A stretch of 40,387 bases of DNA, from NCBI GenBank assembly GCA_031272705.1, contig JAISTG010000083.1, positions 1-40,387 of the forward strand, read 5' to 3'. Source of the stretch: Bacteroidales bacterium (GTDB taxonomy: Bacteria > Bacteroidota > Bacteroidia > Bacteroidales > P3). The translations under genes and the position numbers were made by a program. Under the pieces are notes generated by a model that was not told the DNA's origin, did no database searches, and saw only the letters and a list, made by a program, of their open reading frames with translations. Positions 8,302 through 14,579 of the stretch are shown here, in pieces (the stretch's first letter is position 1; the number at the start of each line of letters is the position of its first letter).

Positions 8302-8658
8302 ATGTACAAAAAGAATTATAAATGGCAGGAGAAACAGCGAGGACCTTCGGTTGCGAGAGAAGCATCGGTGAAAGAAGTTTTTTCAATGCTGATAAATGAA
8401 TACAATATTGAGTTTGACCCTTTTGAATATGAAATAAAAGAGGTTTGGAAAGAACTTACGGGAACATTAACCGACCGATTGACAAGACGAATCTATGTTC
8501 AGGGGGCGATTCTCTATGTTTTCGTGTCTTCTCCCGCCCTTAAACACGAATTAATGATGGTAAGAGGCGAACTTTGCGAAAAAATAAATCAGCGATTTGC
8601 GGAAAAATACAGGCAATTTCAAAAAAGAAAGATACTGAACAACATCATAATTAAATAA
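8302..8658 (+). CDS. DciA-like (DUF721) protein
   Basis: The product (118 aa) matches the DUF721 pattern: W-x-x-L-T-G near the middle, then I-Y-V-x-G-x-x-L-Y-V-x-V-x-S-x-A, an EL pair and a closing INQRF segment. The family includes DciA, the ancestral loader of the replicative DnaB helicase; whether this member does that is inference. I start at 8302 (MYKKNYKW) because the -7 box lies at 8274-8281, inside the longer frame beginning at 8248. folB follows after 6 bases, suggesting co-transcription. Confidence 0.75.
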   Translation: MYKKNYKWQEKQRGPSVAREASVKEVFSMLINEYNIEFDPFEYEIKEVWKELTGTLTDRLTRRIYVQGAILYVFVSSPALKHELMMVRGELCEKINQRFAEKYRQFQKRKILNNIIIK

Positions 8659-8664
8659 AAAGAA

Positions 8665-9057
8665 ATGGGAACAATACGGATTGAAAATATGAGATTTAAG
8701 TCTCTTCATGGCTGTTTTGCGGAGGAAAGAATCATCGGGACGGAGTTTGCAGTAGATTTGACCTTTGAATACAACAGCACAATGGCAGAAGATTTTGACA
8801 ACAAGGAATTTGCAGTGGATTATCAGGAAGTTTATTTGGTGGTGAAGGAACAAATGAATATCGCTTCAAATCTTATAGAGAACGTAGCCAAACGCATTGC
8901 TAATGCAGTATTAACAAGGTTTAAGGTGGATAAATGCGGTGTTAAGGTATCTAAATTAAATCCTCCTCTTGGGGGACAAATTTCTGCGGTGTGCTTTGAG
9001 TGTTTTGTTTGCGGCGAGCAAAGCATTCAATCCACACAACCCACATTAGAAAGATGA
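8665..9057 (+). CDS. folB: Dihydroneopterin aldolase
   Basis: FolB cleaves 7,8-dihydroneopterin to 6-hydroxymethyl-dihydropterin in folate synthesis. Seen: an N-terminal IRIENMRFKSLHGCFAEE, the family's GCxxEER region; D-Y-Q-E-V-Y near 51-56; and the C-terminal VKVSKLNPPLGG with the conserved lysine and proline pair. At 130 aa it is slightly long. The last 15 or so residues, ending QSIQSTQPTLER, go beyond the usual family end. The final 107 bases overlap the 3' end of the exosortase gene on the opposite strand. Confidence 0.85.
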   Translation: MGTIRIENMRFKSLHGCFAEERIIGTEFAVDLTFEYNSTMAEDFDNKEFAVDYQEVYLVVKEQMNIASNLIENVAKRIANAVLTRFKVDKCGVKVSKLNPPLGGQISAVCFECFVCGEQSIQSTQPTLER

Positions 9058-9589
9058 AAACGTACATAAAAGGTCTGCCAACCCAGTCATGAATGAAACG
9101 AAACATACTTGCGTCATTTACCAAAACGCCTGTAAGTATCACGATTCTTATTACGTTCAGCAGAATGATTATTACGCAGCAACATAACCAGTAAATAAGT
9201 CGTTTCCAAGCCTTTCCCGGCACAAACAACATAAATATAAACACCTGCATCATTTGTTTTATGCCTGAGCAATCGTGAATGACGGACATTGACACGAAGA
9301 AATGTTTCACGTTAAGGGCATCTAACGTATAGAACCAGAAGGTTCTGTCATGCGTTACGAAGTTTGTAGAAAATAATATGTGCATTGCCCAATGCGAAAG
9401 TTGAAAGGCAATGTTGGTAAAGAAGTCAAAAATAGCACCGGTAAAAGGACCAAAAAGCCAAGCGTTCATATTGGTATGCCAGTAAAGGAAATGAAAAATC
9501 AGAGTCGCAACAATAAACAAGGCAATGTCCGTAAGGGATTGCCGCTGTTTGACATTATATTTTCTTTTTATGTATTCTGCAAATTTCAT
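8951..9589 (-). CDS. Exosortase/archaeosortase family membrane protease
   Basis: Exosortases are polytopic inner-membrane cysteine proteases that process proteins carrying a short C-terminal sorting tail. In this 212-aa product the expected triad is visible: C107 in HDCSGIKQM, R148 in LLNVIRIV and H167 in RFIHDWVG, between several hydrophobic helices. No recognisable target protein lies in the window. The ATG at 9589 is preferred over a TTG at 9622, which lies upstream of the -7 box (9594-9601). With that box only 4 bases from the ATG, the transcript would have almost no leader. The subfamily (XrtF, XrtN or other) cannot be assigned by eye. Confidence 0.8.
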   Translation of the reverse strand: MKFAEYIKRKYNVKQRQSLTDIALFIVATLIFHFLYWHTNMNAWLFGPFTGAIFDFFTNIAFQLSHWAMHILFSTNFVTHDRTFWFYTLDALNVKHFFVSMSVIHDCSGIKQMMQVFIFMLFVPGKAWKRLIYWLCCCVIIILLNVIRIVILTGVLVNDASMFRFIHDWVGRPFMYVFIFLMWVVWIECFARRKQNTQSTPQKFVPQEEDLI

Positions 9590-9593
9590 TTTG

Positions 9594-9601
9594 CAAAAGT
9601 A
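9594..9601 (-). promoter_or_regulatory. -7 box almost touching the exosortase start codon
   Basis: The minus-strand reading is TACTTTTG then C; the ATG begins 4 bases after the final G. A transcript from this box would start at or next to the ATG. No -33 element is obvious. Confidence 0.5.
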
Positions 9602-9629
9602 CACCTTTTTTTTGAAATGCAAAAGATTG

Positions 9630-9776
9630 TAATCAAATTCTAATTTTCTGAAATCAAATTACAGAATTCTATAATCAAATTATAGAACGTTAGAATTTGA
9701 TTATAGAATTCTGTAATTTGATTCTAGCACGCTGTAATTTGATTATAATTTTCCGTAATCGGATTTCAGATAGAAT
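9630..9776. repeat. 21-bp tandem repeat array, locus C
   Basis: Seven units in perfect 21-base register start at 9630, 9651, 9672, 9693, 9714, 9735 and 9756. Each carries the 9-base word AATCAAATT or its reverse complement AATTTGATT (the last is degenerate), followed by a variable word such as ATAGAACGT. The first three units show one orientation and the next three the other, so the array can fold on itself. The last unit runs into the final codons of the TonB receptor gene. The same words occur at 26670 and 35157. Confidence 0.92.
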
Positions 9777-12087
9777 ATATCTTCGCTGCAATGAACAGAG
9801 TTCTCGGTTGCATTGGTCCATAGATGTATCCGGCATCACGATCTATCCCTTTGTCAAAATCCTGTTGAAAGGCGTTAAACATATTCTTTATTCCCAAAGT
9901 GAGTTTGAGGGATATGTCGCGATAAATGTTGAAGGTGTATGAGGTAGAGAGGTTTATGTCATAGAAATCAGGCGTTTGCTCCAAGCAGTCGCTTGCAATA
10001 TAACCTGCATAATGAGGTACTGTCATACTGCCTGTGTAAGTGCCTGTGATGTTTAGTTCCAATGGCGTAACAGGTTGGTAATTAAGGGAGATGAAACCAT
10101 AGTTATCTGGTGTTCTTAACATCTTGTCTGTGCCTTGAACGGTCTCATCACTTGACCAGAACTCCGTTTTGCGATAGCGATTGTTTTGATGTGTATAACC
10201 GATTGATAATGTGTTAAATGTTTTGTAGGCAATTTTTGCCGTAAGGCTTATTCCGGCAACTCTTGCTCCCGAAGCGTTGTAGCGTTCCTGCACCATAGTG
10301 CTGTTAATCGTGTCATAATCAATCACTCTTAAAGCAAATACGTCCTGCAATTCAGTATAAAAACCTTCCAAAAGCAAATTTGCTTCAATGTTTCGTGAAA
10401 AAGAATGATATAAATCGGCAGAAAGGTTCAGTGAATGAGAGTATTCGGGACGCAAACCCTGTGCAAGATGAGTGCGAAGCGATAATCCGCCGACCTGTGT
10501 TACGTGAAGGTCTTCGTCAAACGCTTGAGGAGGACGATAACCTGCACCATAAGATGCTCTAAACTGCATATTATCAGAAGGTTTGTAGAGAATATTCATA
10601 CGAGGTGAAAATATAAGGTCGTTAATCAGGTTATGCTTGTCAAGCCTTCCGCCGATTAAAAAATTGAAATGAGAACTTGTCCATTCGGATTGAAGAAAAA
10701 TACCTCCCGTTTGAGTACTCTGGTGCATTGAAATGTTGTATCCCAGTACTTTATCGTTTAATGTATTAGCGTTAAACTCCGCTCCATAAGTCAGGGTTGC
10801 AGGCAGGAATAACAGTTTTGCGAACTTGTTGCTGCCCTGAACACCAAACAGCAAAGTCAAATCATCACTTTTGCCATACGCATTCGGGTCTTTATACGAA
10901 CCATAATAGGAATTGCGGTCAATATACTGAACGGAAGAATAGACGGAATAATGATTTAAGCCATTGAGAGTAATATAGTCGTGAGTCAAACTTGCAGTGT
11001 GGATTTTGTGATTTGTCATTTCGCAGATGTCTGCTTGATGAGCAGGCTGTTCAAAGGCATTTCCGCCTCGTCTTTCTTCTTCTGTGGTGTGGTATTCAAG
11101 GGTTAATTTGTTTAGATTGTTCATTTTGAAGAATGTTTTAGTACCAAAGGAACGGGCATCCAACATTCCAAGTTCCGAAAATCCGTCTTTATCATAATCA
11201 AATGGTGTTCGCTTGCGAAAAGTCTGGTAAAAGGAAGCACCAAAACGCTTGTCTTTTCTAATGAAAGCCGCATTTGCATTGATGTTTGACGATGTGGCAC
11301 TGCCGTTTAATGATTCCAGATTGGTGGATATTGAGAAGGTGTTACTTACAGGCTCTTTGGTGATGATGTTTATTGTTCCTGCTATGGCGTTAGAGCCGAA
11401 AAGTGCTGATGAACCGCCCTTTACAACTTCTATTCTGTCAATCATATTCACAGGAATCTGTTCCAAACCATATACTCCTGCCAAAGAACTCATTACAGCA
11501 CGGGAATCAATCAACAGTTGAGTATAAGGACCTTCCAAACCATTGATTCTAACCTGTGGAAAGCCGCAATTCTGGCAGTTATATTCCACTCTGACACCCG
11601 TTTGGAAAGGAAGAGCCTGTGAAAGGTCGTGAGCGTTAGACGCTTCAAACGCTTTGTCCGACAGAACATTTACAATAGTTGGGGCTTCCTTGCGATTTAT
11701 TTCGTTTCTGTTTGCCGACACTACAACAGGATTAAGCAGGGTGTTGGCAGTTTTAAGTTCTATGTGTGCATGAGTGGTCTTCCCTGCCGATACAACAACT
11801 TCTTTTTCAATCGTTTCATAACCAACGAAAGATACTTTTAGAATATATGTTGCCGGTTGGAGATTTCGCAATATGAAATTACCATCCAAATCCGATGTAG
11901 TACCTTTTTGCATTCCTTTTACAAGTATATTGGCAAATGCAATCGGTTCTTTGGTCTGTTCATCAAACACATGACCTTCTATACTTGCAGGATTGTTTTC
12001 TGTTTTGTCTCTTTTTATATTACCTGATGCTGTTACGGAATTTGCACAAACAGCCATAATTAGCAGTAATAATGTTTTACGTATCAT
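9766..12087 (-). CDS. TonB-dependent outer-membrane receptor
   Basis: The product (773 aa) has a signal peptide (about 1-20), a CarboxypepD_reg-like beta-sandwich (about 35-112, with DLDGNF), then a plug domain. The plug includes the segment LIDSRAVMSSLAGVYGLEQI and the VVKGGSSALFGSNAIAG signature. A long TonB receptor beta-barrel follows. It would import a scarce ligand across the outer membrane using TonB energy. A CxxC pair (NCQNCGFP) lies in the plug. The ligand is not evident; heme, cobalamin, metal chelates and peptides remain possible. There is no SusD partner next to it, so it is not a classical Sus pair. The last codons overlap a 21-bp repeat unit. Confidence 0.9.
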   Translation of the reverse strand: MIRKTLLLLIMAVCANSVTASGNIKRDKTENNPASIEGHVFDEQTKEPIAFANILVKGMQKGTTSDLDGNFILRNLQPATYILKVSFVGYETIEKEVVVSAGKTTHAHIELKTANTLLNPVVVSANRNEINRKEAPTIVNVLSDKAFEASNAHDLSQALPFQTGVRVEYNCQNCGFPQVRINGLEGPYTQLLIDSRAVMSSLAGVYGLEQIPVNMIDRIEVVKGGSSALFGSNAIAGTINIITKEPVSNTFSISTNLESLNGSATSSNINANAAFIRKDKRFGASFYQTFRKRTPFDYDKDGFSELGMLDARSFGTKTFFKMNNLNKLTLEYHTTEEERRGGNAFEQPAHQADICEMTNHKIHTASLTHDYITLNGLNHYSVYSSVQYIDRNSYYGSYKDPNAYGKSDDLTLLFGVQGSNKFAKLLFLPATLTYGAEFNANTLNDKVLGYNISMHQSTQTGGIFLQSEWTSSHFNFLIGGRLDKHNLINDLIFSPRMNILYKPSDNMQFRASYGAGYRPPQAFDEDLHVTQVGGLSLRTHLAQGLRPEYSHSLNLSADLYHSFSRNIEANLLLEGFYTELQDVFALRVIDYDTINSTMVQERYNASGARVAGISLTAKIAYKTFNTLSIGYTHQNNRYRKTEFWSSDETVQGTDKMLRTPDNYGFISLNYQPVTPLELNITGTYTGSMTVPHYAGYIASDCLEQTPDFYDINLSTSYTFNIYRDISLKLTLGIKNMFNAFQQDFDKGIDRDAGYIYGPMQPRTLFIAAKIYSI

Positions 12088-12115
12088 ATTAACCTATTTT
12101 TAATTTTTGGGAATG

Positions 12116-12123
12116 CAAAAGTA
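12116..12123 (-). promoter_or_regulatory. -7 box for TonB receptor gene
   Basis: Minus-strand TACTTTTG followed by C, 28 bases before the ATG. No -33 TTTG at the usual distance. I saw no recognisable Fur or other operator. Confidence 0.5.
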
Positions 12124-12270
12124 CAACCTTATTCCTTTGCCTGAAATACCCTAAAATAGTGATTCAAACAAGTTAATACAAGAGAACAAAACACCCTACA
12201 ATACATATAACAGATTCATTATACATATTGTAAATATCTGACTACGTGTCAATACGACAAACCTTAATTA

Positions 12271-12663
12271 CTATTTGTTTTTAAGCAAATCGCGAATTTC
12301 GGTTAGCAGTTGTTCTTGTGCGGAAGGTGCTGTCGGCTTTGTTTCTTCTTGCTTTTTCAAACGGCTAATTCCCTTCACAAATAGGAAAATAGCAAAAGCA
12401 ATAATCAAAAAATCAACAGCCGCCTGCACAAAATTACCATAATTCAGGGTAACGGCAGCATGTGTTTCCGTTGCCTGCTGAAGTGTGATATTTAATTGTG
12501 TAAAATCCATTCCGCCAAGCAGAACACCAATCGGAGGCATAATTATATCCGCCACTAATGACGAAACAATTTTTCCAAAAGCAGCACCAATAATCACACC
12601 GACCGCCATGTCAATCACATTGCCTTTTACGGCAAACTCCTTAAATTCTTTTATGAAACTCAT
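12271..12663 (-). CDS. mscL: Large-conductance mechanosensitive channel
   Basis: MscL opens under membrane tension to release solutes during osmotic downshock. The product has the N-terminal amphipathic helix [15 protein letters not shown] and a first transmembrane helix of small residues ([14 protein letters not shown]...). These are followed by a periplasmic loop, a second helix (about 75-98) and a charged C-terminal bundle with LTEIRDLL. Length, 130 aa, is typical. I start at 12663: the longer frame uses a TTG that is itself part of the -7 box (12682-12689), so it cannot be translated from that promoter. Confidence 0.95.
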   Translation of the reverse strand: MSFIKEFKEFAVKGNVIDMAVGVIIGAAFGKIVSSLVADIIMPPIGVLLGGMDFTQLNITLQQATETHAAVTLNYGNFVQAAVDFLIIAFAIFLFVKGISRLKKQEETKPTAPSAQEQLLTEIRDLLKNK

Positions 12664-12681
12664 ATTACTAAATTTTTTCTG

Positions 12682-12689
12682 CAAAAGTA
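12682..12689 (-). promoter_or_regulatory. -7 box for mscL
   Basis: Minus-strand TACTTTTG followed by C, 18 bases before the mscL ATG. It fixes the start codon choice. No -33 match was found. Confidence 0.55.
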
Positions 12690-12804
12690 ATAAAATTAGT
12701 TGTAATGGATAAAATTGATATTAAAATTCCAACGTGGTACGAGTTTCTTCTGTTTTGCAAAGACAAATAGGATTGACATATAAAAGGTTTTATTACAAAA
12801 AACG

Positions 12805-12851
12805 GCATTTTTTTGTCAATTCAATAAAAAGTTGTATCTTTGCACCGTCTT
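12805..12851 (+). repeat. 47-bp perfect direct repeat carrying a promoter, copy 1
   Basis: Bases 12805-12851 are identical to 13660-13706. Inside is an ideal Bacteroidota promoter: TTTG at 12812-12815, a 19-base gap and TATCTTTG at 12835-12842. Transcription should start near 12847. The copies lie 855 bases apart and flank a leader RNA plus the acyltransferase gene. Confidence 0.92.
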
Positions 12852-13050
12852 TCTTGGGGAAAGATACTTTTTTAATAATTGAGCTAATGCTCTTATTCTG
12901 ATACTGAAAATCGCCAATTTGCAGTTTTACAAGAATAAGTTGACAGTATTCACGCTTGGCGTGGACTGTTTTTGACTTATGGTAAGACAGGTGTTTGGCG
13001 ATACCTCAGTAATAGTAAGCAAATTAAAGTGTTCTACGCTTTTTTTCTTT
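12847..13050 (+). ncRNA. Candidate structured RNA: long interrupted hairpin
   Basis: Downstream of the consensus promoter lies a gene-free stretch of about 240 bases that folds into one long rod. Nested pairings seen by eye, outermost first, are TACTGA/TCAGTA, ATCGCCAA/TTGGCGAT, TTAC/GTAA, ATAAGT/ACTTAT, ACAGT/ACTGT and CACGC/GCGTG with a TTG loop (about 12901-13010). A small hairpin GAGC/GCTC lies at about 12881-12892. Near the end, AAGTG/CGCTT is followed by seven T's (13027-13047), a weak intrinsic terminator. A long rod with internal loops recalls 6S RNA. It could equally be an mRNA leader of the gene at 13093. A covariance search would decide. Confidence 0.5.
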
Positions 13051-13092
13051 ACTTAAAGTTTAAGGGTTGCTGCTCGCACAATTTAAACAGAT

Positions 13093-13638
13093 ATGGCAAA
13101 AGCAAACATTAAAGATGATTTATTTAGAATCACAGGTCAAAGAGACATCAAAACTTTTATCAAAACTTATTTGTTAGATCCGAGTTTTAGGTATATGTTT
13201 TGGTTTCGTTTCTCAAATAATCACAGTGGAATTTTGTGTTTGTACGGCAAATTACGAATGAGGCATTATTCTTTCAAATTTGGTTATCAATTTCATGCAC
13301 ATACACAAATAGGAAAAGGATTTTACATTGGACATAGGGGAAGTATTGTCATTAATGGTCGTGCAAAGATTGGTGATAATTGCAATATTGCACAAGGTGT
13401 AACTATTGGGCAGACAAATCGTGGAGATAGAAAAGGTTATCCAACAATAGGAAATAGAGTTTGGATGGGAACACAGTCAGTTATCGTTGGTAAAGTTACG
13501 ATAGGAGACAATGTTTTGATTGCACCTTTGTCATATGTCAATTTTGACGTACCTTCAAATTCTATTGTTATTGGCAATCCTGCAAAAATTATCAGTAGAG
13601 AAAACGCAACAGAAGGATATATCAATAATTTAGTTTGA
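13093..13638 (+). CDS. Serine-acetyltransferase-like hexapeptide acyltransferase
   Basis: The product (181 aa) has a left-handed beta-helix C-terminal half of hexapeptide repeats. The order IGKGFYIGH, IGDNCNIAQGVTIG, TIGNRVWMG, TIGDNVLIAP and IVIGNPAKI matches the CysE/serine acetyltransferase catalytic fold, with a candidate catalytic His in FYIGH. It lacks the long N-terminal domain of housekeeping CysE. Such short forms often acetylate capsule or exopolysaccharide sugars, so the acceptor is uncertain. The gene appears poorer in G+C than its neighbours by eye and sits between two identical 47-bp promoter repeats, consistent with a mobile or duplicated cassette (inference). Confidence 0.75.
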   Translation: MAKANIKDDLFRITGQRDIKTFIKTYLLDPSFRYMFWFRFSNNHSGILCLYGKLRMRHYSFKFGYQFHAHTQIGKGFYIGHRGSIVINGRAKIGDNCNIAQGVTIGQTNRGDRKGYPTIGNRVWMGTQSVIVGKVTIGDNVLIAPLSYVNFDVPSNSIVIGNPAKIISRENATEGYINNLV

Positions 13639-13659
13639 CATTATTCTGACAACAGAATT

Positions 13660-13706
13660 GCATTTTTTTGTCAATTCAATAAAAAGTTGTATCTTTGCAC
13701 CGTCTT
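13660..13706 (+). repeat. 47-bp perfect direct repeat carrying a promoter, copy 2
   Basis: This copy is identical to 12805-12851: TTTG at 13667-13670, a 19-base gap and TATCTTTG at 13690-13697. It drives the second structured leader and the zinc-finger microprotein. Identity ends a few bases after the predicted start of transcription, so the two transcripts differ from about their fifth base onward. Confidence 0.92.
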
Positions 13707-14012
13707 AAAATGAAAAAAATATGTGATAGAATAGAAATATAAAGATATATTAAAGCGTAATGCTTTTCTTTCCCTACGAAACGTGATAAATTTCAAGGAA
13801 CAAGAAATAAGTATACGCTCGCAGAAATGCGGGCTTTCTTATTAGTTCCATGGTAATTATCACGACCTCTGAAGCGGATAGTTAAGTCCGCTATTTTTAT
13901 ATCTATTTCAAATTAACTCTGATTTAGCCGAAAAGAGAGTCAAAATAAAAGGTAGGCAGGAGGAAACCGAAAATCCTTTCAAGAGTTAGGTGTAACTTAA
14001 ATCTTTATTCAA
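13707..14012 (+). ncRNA. Candidate structured leader RNA with multi-way junction
   Basis: This 306-base stretch has no gene. Pairings seen by eye: an outer stem GAAAT/ATTTC and GATATA/TATATC (13734-13749 with 13898-13909); a small AAGC/GCTT hairpin near 13753; and a long arm built of GTGATAA/TTATCAC, GGAAC/GTTCC, AATAAG/CTTATT and a 7-bp GCTCGCA/TGCGGGC stem capped by GAAA (13783-13863). A further AGCGGA/TCCGCT hairpin lies at 13873-13892. Together these form a four-way-junction layout. ACTCT/AGAGT and AGTTA/TAACT hairpins follow before the ATG at 14013. It matches no riboswitch consensus I recognise. It may be a cis-regulatory leader or a stand-alone RNA. Confidence 0.5.
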
Positions 14013-14306
14013 ATGAAAAAGAAGATTTTAACCGTAGTCGCACTTTTAGTCATTGCACTTGGCGTATCTGCTGCCGTAATTTGGATTACTTGTGATACTT
14101 GTAATGGAACCGGATATAAGATACAGTATACTTGTATTAAATGTTCTATTTGTAATGGTAGCGGAACGCAAACTAATACTGATGGAACAAAGTCAAGTTG
14201 CATGAGATGTCAAGGTAGCGGAGTCGAGCACAAAGAAACAAGAGTAACTTGTTCTTCTTGTAGTGGTAGAGGTGAAAAAGAAGTACAAAATAATACTTGT
14301 CAGTAA
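14013..14306 (+). CDS. Membrane-anchored DnaJ-type zinc-finger microprotein
   Basis: The product is only 97 aa. Residues 5-25 form a hydrophobic signal or anchor segment. All four CxxCxGxG motifs of the DnaJ cysteine-rich domain follow: C27-C30 (NGTG), C44-C47 (NGSG), C63-C66 (QGSG) and C80-C83 (SGRG). There is no J domain and no DnaJ C-terminal substrate domain. By family knowledge, four such motifs bind two zinc ions and can help hold or oxidise/reduce unfolded proteins. Here they would face the periplasm or the outside (inference). Extra cysteines lie at 41 and 96. The gene follows the second structured leader and ends 17 bases before a strong terminator, so it is probably monocistronic. 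Confidence 0.7.
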   Translation: MKKKILTVVALLVIALGVSAAVIWITCDTCNGTGYKIQYTCIKCSICNGSGTQTNTDGTKSSCMRCQGSGVEHKETRVTCSSCSGRGEKEVQNNTCQ

Positions 14307-14323
14307 AATTTGCTTTCTTTTCT

Positions 14324-14357
14324 GCGGAGTATTCTTAATCGGATACTCCGCTTTTTT
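14324..14357 (+). terminator. Intrinsic terminator after the zinc-finger gene
   Basis: GCGGAGTAT (14324-14332) pairs perfectly with ATACTCCGC (14343-14351) around a 10-base loop and is followed by six T's. This is the clearest intrinsic terminator in the window. An open frame at 14263-14475 spans it and is not considered a gene. Confidence 0.88.
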
Positions 14358-14372
14358 ATTTTCAAAAACCGT

Positions 14373-14435
14373 AACGGTGTTTGGGTATTCACGAAACGCC
14401 GTTATAGAATTTTATAACGCCGTTTCAGAAATGAC
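14373..14435. repeat. Degenerate 21-bp repeat array, locus D
   Basis: Three units at 14373, 14394 and 14415 keep a 21-base register with a shared AACGCCGTT-like word. CGTTATA and TATAACG form an inverted pair across units 2 and 3. It lies between the terminator and the purL promoter. It is weaker than the arrays at 9630 and 35157. Confidence 0.55.
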
Positions 14436-14509
14436 ATATAAAATAAAGTTTCTCGCAAGTGTGCAAATGGATTAAAATTAAAAGATTTATACGGAGTTAT
14501 AGTTTTATC

Positions 14510-14540
14510 TTGCATAATTGGAAAAATAATCGTAACTTTG
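14510..14540 (+). promoter_or_regulatory. Promoter for purL
   Basis: TTG at 14510-14512, a 20-base gap and TAACTTTG at 14533-14540. Bases 14522-14545 are identical over 24 bases to 40145-40168 in front of nifJ. No purine-box operator or riboswitch was recognised. Confidence 0.6.
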
Positions 14541-14579
14541 CACCCGCAAACAAGTTAATCAAAATAGAAAGATAACGTT

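Noticed and set aside
9697..9942. Plus-strand frame over the locus C repeats and the TonB gene end
   Set aside because: It is built from repeat units and the antisense of a well-supported receptor gene.
13707..14012. RNase P RNA or cobalamin riboswitch
   Set aside because: The segment AGGAGGAAACC looked similar to the RNase P core at first, but the flanking P4 sequence is absent. No B12-box sequence is present.
14263..14475. Plus-strand 70-codon frame after the zinc-finger gene
   Set aside because: It starts inside that gene, runs through the strong terminator at 14324-14357 and through degenerate repeats, and resembles no family.
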